From CAVSJR01 sp963728285 (GTDB lineage: Bacteria > Actinomycetota > UBA4738 > HRBIN12), in assembly GCA_963728285.1 (NCBI GenBank), contig CAVSJR010000001.1:310001-374000 (forward strand): a stretch of 64,000 nucleotides of DNA. Direction: 5' to 3'. Positions 1 through 8,670 of this stretch are shown here, piece by piece. The notes below the pieces were generated by a model. That model was not told where the DNA came from, did not search any database, and saw nothing but the letters and a program-made list of their open reading frames with translations. Position numbers and translations under genes: made by a program. Each line of letters starts with the position of its first letter. Within the stretch, counting starts at the first letter, position 1.

Positions 1-963
1 GACGGCGACCTCGGCGACCTTCGGATGTCCCTCCAGCGCATCCTCGACGTCCTGTGGCCAGATCTTCTCGCCGCCGGAGATGATCACCTCGTCGAGCCGC
101 CCGAGGACCCGGAGTCGGCCCTCGCCGTCGACGGAGCCCGCGTCCCTCGTGCGGAGCCACCCATCGGCCGTGAAGGCTGCGGCCGTGGCGGCCGGGTCGA
201 GGCGGTAGCCGGTCATCAACGTCGGGCCGGCGATCTCGATCGCCCCGGCCTCGCCCGTGCGCACCGTCACGCCGGGCAGGGCTCGGCCGTCGTAGACGAC
301 GCCGCCCGAGCTCTCCGTGAGGCCGTAGGTCTCCACGACACGAGCGCCGGCCGCGGCGCTGCGGCGGCGAAGCTGATGGGGCAGCGGCCCGCCTCCAACG
401 AGGATCGCGGAATACGCCGCGAGGTCCGAGCCGGCGTCCAGCAGGCGCGCCAGCATCGTCGGGACGAGCGAGACATATCGGACGTTCGCGACGCCGGCAA
501 CCGCGCGCGGGTCGAACCGGGTCTGGATCTCGACCGGCGCGCCCAGCAGGACGGATCGAAGCAGGACGAGCAACCCGCCGATGTGCCCCAGCGGCAGACA
601 GCACAGCCATCTCCCTCGGCGATCGCCGCCGAGCGCGGCCGCCGACGCGGCGACGGCGGCCGTCACGGCGGGCCGCCCCAGCTCGACCAGCCTCGGCGCG
701 CCGGCGGTGCCGGACGTGGCCACGAGGAGCGCGACGTCGCCCTCCACGGGTGTGCCGCCGGCCACCCGGGCGGCGCCTTCGGCGTCCACGACGACCGTGG
801 GCCCGGCGAGCTCGAGCAGATCGCCCGCCTCGCGGGCGGCCAGGCGAGGAGGCATCGGGAAGAGGGCCGCGCCCGCGTCCCACACGGTCTCCAGGAGCGC
901 CCGCCACCCCGGCCCGACGTCCTCCCGCACCGCGACCACGTCCCCCGCCACGAGCACTGGCAT
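1..963 (-). CDS. menE: o-succinylbenzoate--CoA ligase MenE, 3' end outside the window
   Basis: This is an ANL-superfamily acyl-CoA synthetase that would activate o-succinylbenzoate with ATP and CoA in menaquinone biosynthesis. The reverse strand is open for 321 codons from ATG at 963 to the window edge. Visible motifs in order are the P-loop-like LLVATSGTAGAPR, the LPLGHIGG segment, ETYGLTESSGG (adenine-binding/A5 motif), TADGWLRTRDAG (A7 Asp) and LGRLDEVIISGGEKIWP (A8 hinge). The final catalytic-Lys region lies beyond position 1. The gene is divergent from menB, and that context supports MenE over other ANL enzymes. The assignment is strong; only the C-terminus is missing. Confidence 0.9.
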   Translation of the reverse strand, partial: MPVLVAGDVVAVREDVGPGWRALLETVWDAGAALFPMPPRLAAREAGDLLELAGPTVVVDAEGAARVAGGTPVEGDVALLVATSGTAGAPRLVELGRPAVTAAVAASAAALGGDRRGRWLCCLPLGHIGGLLVLLRSVLLGAPVEIQTRFDPRAVAGVANVRYVSLVPTMLARLLDAGSDLAAYSAILVGGGPLPHQLRRRSAAAGARVVETYGLTESSGGVVYDGRALPGVTVRTGEAGAIEIAGPTLMTGYRLDPAATAAAFTADGWLRTRDAGSVDGEGRLRVLGRLDEVIISGGEKIWPQDVEDALEGHPKVAEVAV

Positions 964-983
964 GTTCGGCCCCGACACGTGCG

Positions 984-1023
984 ATAGGCTACCGGCGACC
1001 GTATGAGTTGGCGCTCTAGGAGT
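984..1023 (+). promoter_or_regulatory. menB -10 box and ribosome binding site
   Basis: TAGGCT at 984-989 fits the actinobacterial TANNNT -10 pattern and would start transcription near 996. A Shine-Dalgarno-like AGGAGTG at 1017-1023 lies nine bases before ATG 1033 and decides that start over the upstream in-frame ATG at 1003. No good -35 hexamer is visible. Confidence 0.45.
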
Positions 1024-1032
1024 GATCAGTCG

Positions 1033-1845
1033 ATGGATTGGCAAGGCTCGGGAGACTATCGGGACATCCGCTACGAGACCGCCGAGGGCATCGCGAAGAT
1101 CACGATCGCCCGTCCCGAGGTACGCAACGCGTTCAGGCCGCTGACCGTGCGCGAGCTCTCCTCCGCGTTCGACGCGGCCCGCGACGACGCCGGCATCGGC
1201 GTCGTCATCCTCACCGGGGAGGGACCCGAGGCGTTCTGCTCGGGCGGCGACCAGAAGGTCCGAGGCGACGACGGCTACGTCGACGACCGCGGTATCGGAC
1301 GGCTGAACGTCCTCGACCTCCAGGTCCAGATCCGCCGCCATCCCAAGCCGGTCGTGGCGATGGTTGCCGGGTACGCGATCGGTGGGGGACACGTGCTGCA
1401 CGTGTGCTGCGATCTCACCATCGCGGCCGACAACGCTCGCTTCGGACAGACGGGCCCGCGCGTCGGCTCGTTCGACGGCGGCTACGGAATGGGAATGCTC
1501 GCGCGCACCGTCGGGGCCAAGGTGGCGAAGGAGATCTGGTTCCTCTGCCGCCAGTACGACGCGGAGCAGGCGCTCGGCATGGGGCTCGTCAACGCCGTGG
1601 TCCCGCTCGATCGCCTGGAGGACGAGACGGTTCGATGGTGCCGGGAGATGCTGCGGATGTCCCCCCTGGCGCTGCGCCTGCTGAAGGCCGGCTTCAACGC
1701 CGAGACCGACGGCCTCGCGGGCGTCCAGCAGCTCGCCGGCGATGCAACGCTCCTCTACTACATGTCCGAGGAGGCGCAGGAGGGCCGCAACGCGTTCGTC
1801 GAGAAGCGGGATCCAGACTTCTCGCGCTTCCCGAAACGCCCGTGA
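1033..1845 (+). CDS. menB: 1,4-dihydroxy-2-naphthoyl-CoA synthase MenB
   Basis: MenB is a crotonase-fold enzyme that closes the naphthoquinone ring by Dieckmann condensation of o-succinylbenzoyl-CoA. The 270-residue protein has the family's CoA-binding CSGGDQKVRGDDGY loop near residue 75, GYAIGGGHVLHVCCDLTIAA near residue 115 (oxyanion hole) and FGQTGPRVGSFDGGYG, whose SFDGGYG stretch holds the MenB-specific Asp. Length and reading frame are intact. The stop overlaps the menA start as GTGA, so the two are probably translationally coupled. The start at 1033 was chosen because of the ribosome binding site and because family members begin shortly before the D-F/Y-x-D-I-x-Y-E motif. Confidence 0.95.
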   Translation: MDWQGSGDYRDIRYETAEGIAKITIARPEVRNAFRPLTVRELSSAFDAARDDAGIGVVILTGEGPEAFCSGGDQKVRGDDGYVDDRGIGRLNVLDLQVQIRRHPKPVVAMVAGYAIGGGHVLHVCCDLTIAADNARFGQTGPRVGSFDGGYGMGMLARTVGAKVAKEIWFLCRQYDAEQALGMGLVNAVVPLDRLEDETVRWCREMLRMSPLALRLLKAGFNAETDGLAGVQQLAGDATLLYYMSEEAQEGRNAFVEKRDPDFSRFPKRP

Positions 1846-2746
1846 GCACCGCGTCGCTGTGGGTCGGCGGCGCCCGGCCGCGAACCCTGGGAGCGGGCGT
1901 CATCCCGGTCGTCGTCGGCACCGCGGTCGCGCCCACGACGATCCCATGGAGGGCCGCGGCGGCCCTGGCGGTCGGGCTGGGCCTCCAGGTGGGCGTCAAC
2001 TTCGCGAACGACTACTTCGACGGCGTTCGCGGCGTCGACACCTCCGAGCGCCTCGGCCCGCCGAGGCTCACGGCGAGCGGCCGGGCGAGCTCGAGGGCGG
2101 TGCTGGTCGCGGCGCTGCTCTCGCTCGCGGTCGGGGCGCTCGCCGGGCTGGCGCTCGCGCTCGTCACGGCGCCGGCCGCCATCCTCGCCGTGGGCGCGTC
2201 GGCGCTCGTTGCGGCGCTCCTCTATTCCGGCGGGCCGAGGCCGTACGCGGGGCTCGGCCTGGGGGAGCTCATGGTGTTCGTCTTCTTCGGCCTCGTCGCG
2301 GTCGGCGGCAGCGCATACGTCCAGGTGGAGACGCGTTCCCGCCGGCGCATGGTGGTCGGGCGCCGCGATCGGGCTGCTCGCCGTGGCGATCCTGCTGGCG
2401 AACAACCTCCGGGACATCCCCACGGATGCCGCGAGCGGCAAGCGGACGCTCGCCGTGCGCATCGGCGATCGAAGGACGCGCCGGCTCTACCGGGCGACGC
2501 TGGTCGCCGCGTATGCCGTCGTCGTCGTCGGGGTGATCGTCGGCATCGTGGCGGAGCAGAGCCGTCGGGCTGCCGCAATGGGCGCTGCTCGCGCTGGCCT
2601 CGTGGCCCCTCGTGCTCCGCCCGATGGAGCTCATCGGCTCGGCGGAGGGTCGCGAACTCATCCCCGTGCTGACCGGCACGGCCGCCGTTCACGCGGCGTT
2701 CGGCGGCCTGCTCGCGCTGGGCTTCGTCCTGGAGCGCGCCGCGTGA
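1842..2746 (+). CDS. menA: 1,4-dihydroxy-2-naphthoate polyprenyltransferase MenA, two frameshifts
   Basis: MenA is the membrane UbiA-family prenyltransferase that attaches the isoprenoid tail to dihydroxynaphthoate. The GTG start overlaps the menB stop. The reading frame holds the first Asp-rich motif NFANDYFDGVRG (residues ~46-57) and hydrophobic helices. Near 2335-2345 it must shift by one frame to give GLLAVAILLANNLRDIPTD, which carries the second NNLRDxxTD motif, followed by GKRTLAVRIGDRRT. A second shift near 2560-2575 is needed for the C-terminal helices starting GLPQWALLALASWPL and the stop at 2744-2746, which overlaps menD. Every family landmark is present once the two breaks are repaired, so sequencing indels are more likely than decay. 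Confidence 0.85.
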
Positions 2747-4459
2747 CGAAGGCGGGCGCCGGAGACGTCTCCCTGGCGTGCATGCAGGTCGTGGTCGACC
2801 GCCTCGCGTCGCACGGCATGCGTCACGCGTGCCTTTCCCCGGGATCGAGGTCGACGCCGATCGCCCTCGCGCTCGATCGACATCCCGCCATCGAGGTCCA
2901 CGTCCATCTCGACGAGCGGGCGTCCGCGTTCTTCGCCCTGGGCATCGCGCGGGTCACGGCCACTCCGGTCGCCGTCGTGTGCACGTCGGGAACGGCCGCG
3001 GCCGAGCTTCTGCCTGCGACGGTCGAGGCCGCGATGTCACATGCGCCGCTGCTGCTCCTCACCGCCGACCGACCGCCGGAGTTCAGGGGGACCGGCGCGA
3101 ATCAGACGATCGATCAGCGAGAGCTCTACGGCCGCCACGCCAAGGCGTCCGTCGAGGCGGCCATCCCGAGGGAAGGCACGGACGTCGCCGCGTACTGGGC
3201 CACGCTGGCCACCGACGCCGTCCGGCTCGCGGCGGATCCGCCGTCCGGGCCGGTCCATGTCGACCTGCCGTTTCCCGAGCCGCTGACGCCGAGCGGAGTC
3301 GGCGGCGGACATCGGAACCGCGGCGGGCCCGACGAACGTGGTCGCCACGGACGCGATCGGATCCGAGTCCCTCGGCGTCGCCGACCTCGCGAGCGCCGTT
3401 CGAGGCGTCGAGAGGGGCATCGTCCTGGCGGGTGGATTCGACGGCGGCGAGGCTCCCGCGATCGCGACGGCGGCGGAGGCGCTCGGATGGCCGCTGCTCG
3501 CGGAGCCGACGTCGCAGTTGCGCCGACCGGGCGCCGCGCTGTCGGCGGGGCAGCTCCTGCTGGGAGATCCGGCATTCCTCGACGCCCACCTCCCCGAGGT
3601 CGTCCTCCAGTTCGGCCGTGCGCCCACGACCCGCTCGGGCCAGGCCGTCGTCGCCTCGTGCGAGCGGCTCGCGGTGATCGAGTCGCCCGGCACGCCTGCC
3701 GATCCGCTTCGACGCGCCGATCCGCTCGTCGTGGGCGAGGCCGAGGCGATCGCCTCCGAGCTGGCCGAACGGGCCGCGCCCCGGCCCGGGAGGGAATGGC
3801 TCGGAGCATGGAACACGGCGGACGTCGTCGCGCGACGCTCGATCGACGAGCACCTCGATCGATGGGAGGAACCGTTCGAGGGACGCATCGCCCGAGACCT
3901 CGCCGCGACGATTCCCTCTCCGGGGACGCTCGTCGTCGGCTCCAGCATGCCGGTCCGGGACCTGGACGTGTTCATGCGCCCACGCGAGCACCTTCGCATC
4001 CTGGGGAACCGAGGGGCGAGCGGGATCGACGGCCTCGTCTCGACCGCGCTCGGCGTGGCGGCCGCCGCGGGCCGGGCTCACGCCCTGATCGGCGATCTCT
4101 CGCTACTGCACGATGCCGGATCGTTGCTGTGGAGCGGCCGGCTGGATCTCGACCTCGTCGTGGTCGTGCCCAACAACGACGGCGGGATCATCTTCTCTCT
4201 GCTCGACCAGCGCACGCTGCCCGAACACGAACGCCTGTTCACCACCCCGCACGGGCTGTCCCTCGGCGCGTTGTCCGCGGCGGCCGGAGTCGGGCACGAA
4301 CGGATCGAGCGCGCCTCCGAGCTCATCCCCGCGATCGAGGCCGCGCGGGCGGCAGGAGGCGTGCGGATCGTCGAGGCGCCGATCGACCGAGACGGCAACC
4401 TCCGCCGGCGCGCCGAGATCCGCGATGCCGTCGGCGCCGCCCTCGCGTCGATTCGATGA
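2743..4459 (+). CDS. menD: SEPHCHC synthase MenD, one frameshift
   Basis: MenD is the thiamine-diphosphate enzyme that condenses isochorismate with 2-oxoglutarate, the first committed step to menaquinone. It starts at GTG 2743, overlapping menA by four bases. The N-terminal part contains HVHLDERASAFFALGIA with the cofactor-activating Glu, and CTSGTAAAELLPAVEAA-like Pyr-domain sequence up to DLPFPEPLTP. A one-base slip at about 3285-3296 is needed to continue with ESAADIGTAAGPTNVV. The C-terminal PP domain has IGDLSLLHDAGSL and VVPNNDGGIIFSLL, the ThDP/Mg-binding motif. The healed length of about 572 residues is normal for MenD. Confidence 0.9.
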
Positions 4460-4506
4460 TGCCCCCCGGGCGCGCGCGGCCGACGCCGGCGGGACGAGGC
4501 TTCGCC

Positions 4507-5779
4507 TCAGCTCCAGCGCAGCGCATCCAGGAGCGCACGGAACTTGCGATCGGTCTCCTCGATCTCACCGACGGGGTCGGATCCGGCGACGATCCCGGCT
4601 CCGGAGAACAGGCGCGCGCGGCTGCCCATGAGCTCCGCGCAACGAAGCGCGATCGCCCACTCGCCGTCTCCGTCCGCGTCCATCCACCCCACCGGCCCCG
4701 CATAGCACCCGCGCTCGAACGTCTCGAGCTCCGCGATCGCGCGGCGAGCGGCGTCGCGAGGTGCACCGCAGATCGCCGGAGTCGGATGCAGGGCGGCGAC
4801 GAGGCGCAGGACGCTCGGAGCGGGTTGCCGCAGTCGCCCACGAAACGGCGTGGAGAGATGCCAAACGTTCGCCGTCCCGAGGAGCTCGGGATCGGCGGGG
4901 AAGGCGAGCTCGTCGGTGAACGGACCGAGGGCGGCGGCCACCGCCTCGACGACGATCGCGTGCTCCTCGCGGTCCTTCGGGGAATCCAGGAGCCGCTCGG
5001 CCGAGGCGCGATCCTCGGCGGGATCGCCGAAGCGTGGCGCGGACCCGGCGAGCGGGTTCGCGCGAACCTCGGTCCCCGATCGGGACACGAGCAGTTCCGG
5101 ACTCGCGCCCACCATGATCCCGCGCGGCGTCGGCGCGGCGAACGCGAAGCACGACGGATCCACGGCGCGGAGCCTCCAGAGCAGCGTTCGCACATCGAGC
5201 TCCCGCCCGGCGTCGACCACGAGGGAACGAGCGAGCACGACCTTTTGGAGCTCCCCCGCGGCGATGCGGCCGGCCGCGCGCGCCACGGCCTCGCCGTACG
5301 CCTCGGGCGAGGGATCCGGCCGTAGGCGTGCGGCGTCGAACGCTGCCGCGGGGCCGCCGGGGCCGGGCCGCCGGGCCGCCTGCGGCGTCGGTGCGGGCGC
5401 CCCTCGTTCGGAGATCACCTCGACGCGAGTGGTCCGCCCGGGACTCGCCTCGTCGAACGGCGGACGTCAAGACCGAGAGGAGTGCGGGAGAGCGCTCGTC
5501 GAAGGGCAGCGCGCCGGCGACGACGGTTCCCGCTCCGCCCGGCGCGTGGGCGATCGCATCGAGGGCGGCGGCGGCGGCATCGGCCGCACGCCCGATCGGA
5601 TCCGGGCCCGGCGACACGGGGATCGTCGGGCCGCCGACGCCCGCGACGCCGATCCCATCACGCTCCATCGCGAAGGACCGCGACGGCGATCCGTATGCCG
5701 CGAGCAGATCGTAGTCGGCGCCCAGCGGCGCCTCCCGCGAGGAGAGCCGGCCGCGAGCCTCCCCCGCGGACGACGTCAC
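4507..5779 (-). CDS. menF: isochorismate synthase MenF, one frameshift
   Basis: This chorismate-utilising enzyme would isomerise chorismate to isochorismate, feeding MenD encoded on the opposite strand. The C-terminal half, readable from 5418, has GELQKVVLARS, GIMVGASPELLVSRSG, VRANPLAGSAPR, TPAICGAPRDAA and GWMDADGDGEWAIALRCAEL, all typical of the isochorismate synthase/anthranilate synthase component I fold. The N-terminal half starts at GTG 5779 in another frame, and a single slip near 5457-5463 joins SVLTSAV to FDEASPGRTTRVEV. The GTG start overlaps the ubiE stop. Context and the absence of a salicylate-pathway neighbour favour MenF over a siderophore EntC-type enzyme. Confidence 0.88.
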
Positions 5780-6495
5780 GTTCGGGTGCCGGTCAGCAGT
5801 TGCACGATCCCGCCGGAGAGCTGGGAGCGCTGGGCATCTCCGAATCCCGCGCGACGAAGCATCGTCATCATCCGCTCGGGATCGGGCAGATATCCCATCG
5901 ACCGCGGGAGGTAGCCGTAGGCCTCGCGATCGGACAACAACCCGCCGATCACGGGAACCACGCGCTCGAAATACATCGTGTGACCCGCGCGAAGTAGGGC
6001 GGAATCCGGGCGGGAGACGTCGAGCAGGGAGATCCTTCCGCCCGGGCGCACGACCCGGCCGACCTCCTCGAAGAACGCCTCGAGGGAGACGACGTTTCGC
6101 AGCGCGAAGCCGCACGTGACGCCGTCGGCGACCGCGTCGCGAACCGGGAGGCGCAGCACGTCCGCCTGCACCAGCGGAACGGGGCTTCGCCGACTCGCAC
6201 GCCGAAGCATCCCGAGGGAGAAATCGACGCCGATCGGTCGATATCCCTGCCCGGAGAGCTCCTCACAGAGATCCCCGGTGCCGCACGCTAGGTCGAGGAT
6301 GAGCGCCCGGCCCGGCAGGCGCAGCTCGTCGATGACCCGCCGGCGCCATCCGACGTCCATGCCGAACGTCATCACGCGGTTCACGAGGTCGTAGCGCGGG
6401 GAGATGGAATCGAACATCGCTCGGACCCGGCGAGCCTTGTCCTCCCCCTGCGGCAGCGGCTCCTTCGATCGACCCGCTCCGCCGAGACCGCTCAC
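5776..6495 (-). CDS. ubiE: demethylmenaquinone methyltransferase UbiE/MenG
   Basis: This class I SAM methyltransferase would perform the last step of menaquinone synthesis. The 239-residue protein has the family signature RVRAMFDSISPRYDLVNRVM near the N-terminus, the SAM-binding LDLACGTGDLCEEL, GVDFSLGMLRRA, and the UbiE C-terminal pattern YGYLPRSMGYLPDPERMM. The reading frame is intact. It starts at GTG 6495, which overlaps the stop of the upstream MerR gene, and its own stop overlaps the menF start, so merR-ubiE-menF behave as one translationally coupled unit. Confidence 0.95.
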   Translation of the reverse strand: MSGLGGAGRSKEPLPQGEDKARRVRAMFDSISPRYDLVNRVMTFGMDVGWRRRVIDELRLPGRALILDLACGTGDLCEELSGQGYRPIGVDFSLGMLRRASRRSPVPLVQADVLRLPVRDAVADGVTCGFALRNVVSLEAFFEEVGRVVRPGGRISLLDVSRPDSALLRAGHTMYFERVVPVIGGLLSDREAYGYLPRSMGYLPDPERMMTMLRRAGFGDAQRSQLSGGIVQLLTGTRT

Positions 6496-7250
6496 GTCCG
6501 CTCCATCCTCCTCGACTCCGCCCGCGTCGCCTCGAGCTCCGCCTCGCCGCCGACGCGCTCGATGTGCTGCTCCGCGACCTCGAGGAGCACGCGGCGAAAG
6601 TGTCTCGAGACGAGCTCGGTGACGGCGGGGAGCAGCTCCCGGAACGCCTCCACCGTCTGCTCCGCTGCCGCGTCGTCGGTCGCCGCCGTGTCGCGAATCG
6701 GCTTGCGCACGTGCTGGTCGAACAGGTCGACCGCACGCTCCGCCAGCGGAACCATGGCTCCATGCGCCTCGCGGGCCAGGGCGAGCAGCCCGCCGAGGGG
6801 CAGCCCGAACTCGAGGAGGCGAAGTGCGCGCCGAACGAGCTCGATGTCGTCGGCCGTGTAGCGCTCCGCTCCATCCACCGTGCGGCCGAGCCGGATCCCC
6901 TCTCGCTCGACGGCCTGGATGAGCGATGCGGGGACGCCGCTCGATTGGGCGAACTGCTCGAGCGTCAGCAGCCGCTCGTCCTCGATGCCGCGGGCGGCGG
7001 CGACGGCGACGGCGAGATCGGCGTCGGCGGGGCCGAGCTCTCCCTCGACGACGCGCCGGATCGCGGCGAGCGTCAGGCCCTTTCCTCGCAGCGATCGGAC
7101 GTCCCGCATCCGTTCCAGGTGGTCGTCGTCGTACCAGGCGACCCTCCCCTCGCGCTCGGGAGCCGGAAGGAGCCCGAGGGACTGGTAGTACCTGACCGTG
7201 TCGACCGAGACGTCGGCCGCGGCGGCGAGCTGCTCCACGCGGTATCTCAC
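6492..7250 (-). CDS. tandem MerR-domain transcriptional regulator
   Basis: The 252-residue protein begins RYRVEQLAAAADVSVDTVRY, a canonical MerR winged-helix start (residues ~2-72, including YYQSLGLLPAP and the YDDDHLERMR wing). A second helix-turn-helix-like unit follows at about residues 90-165 (LTLEQFAQSSGVPASLIQAV, then RYTADDIELVRRALRLLEF). The remaining C-terminus is helical with no metal-binding cysteines. The GTG start at 7250 was chosen because MerR proteins begin directly at this strand; upstream codons are Arg-rich and unlike protein. The gene overlaps ubiE by four bases, so it may regulate the quinone genes, but no operator was identified. The ligand is unknown. Confidence 0.8.
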   Translation of the reverse strand: MRYRVEQLAAAADVSVDTVRYYQSLGLLPAPEREGRVAWYDDDHLERMRDVRSLRGKGLTLAAIRRVVEGELGPADADLAVAVAAARGIEDERLLTLEQFAQSSGVPASLIQAVEREGIRLGRTVDGAERYTADDIELVRRALRLLEFGLPLGGLLALAREAHGAMVPLAERAVDLFDQHVRKPIRDTAATDDAAAEQTVEAFRELLPAVTELVSRHFRRVLLEVAEQHIERVGGEAELEATRAESRRMERT

Positions 7251-7326
7251 GACCAACAACTCTACGAGTCTGCGCTCGTATCTTCCATGGCCAAGCGGAG
7301 CGGCCTTGGACTCGCGAACGAGGCGG

Positions 7327-7332
7327 GATAAT
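7327..7332 (+). promoter_or_regulatory. -10 box of a leaderless promoter for the GT87-like gene
   Basis: GATAAT lies six bases before GTG 7339, so the predicted transcript starts at or next to the start codon. No ribosome binding site is seen. This geometry recurs at several genes in the window. Confidence 0.4.
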
Positions 7333-7338
7333 CGCCTG

Positions 7339-8670
7339 GTGCCGCATCCCTCGGATACCGACGCCACCAGCCAGGACGTCGGCCGGTCGCGCTCCGCCCT
7401 GGTGCGGGGAGCCGGATTGGGCACCGTCCTGGTGTGCCTCTGCGGAACGCTGCTGCTGGGGCTGGCGACGAAGGAACCCTGCGCGTCCGGGGAGTGGAGC
7501 GACGGCCGCCAGTATCGACAGCTTTGCTACACCGACATCGTCCCGCTGCTCGCGACGGAGCAGCTCGGGACCGGGAACCGGCTCCCCTACCTGGATCCCT
7601 GCCGGGACGCGACCGGGAACTGCGACGAGTACCCCGTGCTCACCATGTACGTGATGCGAGCGGCCGCATGGATGACGCCGACCACCACCTACGCGCCGGA
7701 CGAGCGCCCGGCCCGGAGCTACGCCGGCTTCTTCCACGTGAACGTCGCGATCCTGACGCTCGCCGCCGTCGCGATCGCGATCGCCCTGTACCTCATGGCG
7801 GGCCTTCGTGCCCTGTACTTCGCGCTCGCTCCCACCCTGCTCGTCTACGGCTTCGTGAACTGGGATCTCATCGCCGTCGCCTTCGCGACGCTCGCCACCC
7901 TCGCCTACCTCAACCGGCGCGACGTCGCATCCGGCGCCCTGCTGGGCCTGGGGGCGAGCGCCAAGCTCTATCCGGCGCTGCTCGTGGTGCCGTTCGCGCT
8001 CGGGCGCTTTCGCGAGCGGCGTGGCGTGGGCGCCGTCCACCTGCTGTGGGCGGCCGCCGGCACGTTCCTCGTGATCAACCTGCCGTTCGCCCTCGCCGGC
8101 GGGCCGGGCTGGTGGGAGTTTTTCCGACTCAACTCGGAGCGGCCTCCCGACTGGGACAGCCTCTGGTTCGTCGCCTGCGACCGGATCGGAGGGCTCGGGA
8201 TCTGCGATCACGCCGCGCTGGTCAACGTGCTGTCGCTGGCCCTGTTCGCGCTGCTGTCCGCCGCGGTGTGGCGCATGAAGGCGGCTCGGCAGCCGGACTT
8301 CCCGAGGTGGACCTTCGGGTTTCCGCTGCTCGTGCTGTTCCTGCTGACCAACAAGGTGTACTCGCCTCAGTACGGCCTGTGGCTGCTCCCGTGGTTCGCG
8401 CTCGCATTTCCGAACCTGCGTCGGTTCGCCGCGTTCGAGGCCGCCGACCTGGCGGTCTTCGTGACGAGGTTCGCCTTCTTCGGGCAGCAGGACCCCGACA
8501 TCGGCGGGTGGGTGAACGCAGTGAGCATCGGGTGGTTCGAGATCGCGATCGCGGTGCGCGCGCTCGTGCTCGTGTGGTGCCTGGTCGGATGGGTGCGCTC
8601 GCCGTCGACGCCGGCGCGAACGCAGGGACGAACGCCGGCGGACGACGCGCTGGCTCGGGCGCCGGCATGA
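7339..8670 (+). CDS. GT87-like (DUF2029) polyprenyl-phosphate-dependent glycosyltransferase
   Basis: This 443-residue integral membrane protein has about ten predicted transmembrane helices and an early extracytoplasmic loop carrying DEYPVLTMYVMRAA, which resembles the acidic GT-C active-site loop. LGLGASAKLYPALLVVPFAL is characteristic of the GT87/DUF2029 mannosyltransferases that extend mycobacterial and corynebacterial glycolipids. Family knowledge suggests transfer of a sugar from a polyprenyl-phosphate donor to an envelope acceptor; the actual sugar cannot be read. The start at GTG 7339 follows a -10 box directly. The stop overlaps the next GT-C gene as ATGA, so the two are co-translated. 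Confidence 0.78.
   Translation: MPHPSDTDATSQDVGRSRSALVRGAGLGTVLVCLCGTLLLGLATKEPCASGEWSDGRQYRQLCYTDIVPLLATEQLGTGNRLPYLDPCRDATGNCDEYPVLTMYVMRAAAWMTPTTTYAPDERPARSYAGFFHVNVAILTLAAVAIAIALYLMAGLRALYFALAPTLLVYGFVNWDLIAVAFATLATLAYLNRRDVASGALLGLGASAKLYPALLVVPFALGRFRERRGVGAVHLLWAAAGTFLVINLPFALAGGPGWWEFFRLNSERPPDWDSLWFVACDRIGGLGICDHAALVNVLSLALFALLSAAVWRMKAARQPDFPRWTFGFPLLVLFLLTNKVYSPQYGLWLLPWFALAFPNLRRFAAFEAADLAVFVTRFAFFGQQDPDIGGWVNAVSIGWFEIAIAVRALVLVWCLVGWVRSPSTPARTQGRTPADDALARAPA

Noticed and set aside
1842..2746. Programmed frameshifting in menA or other broken genes
   Set aside because: Breaks are scattered over unrelated genes with no shared slippery heptamer or downstream structure; sequencing indels explain them better.
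4496..4508. Hairpin GAGGC-TTC-GCCTC between menD and menF as a terminator
   Set aside because: The stem is only five base pairs and overlaps the menF stop codon, too weak to call.
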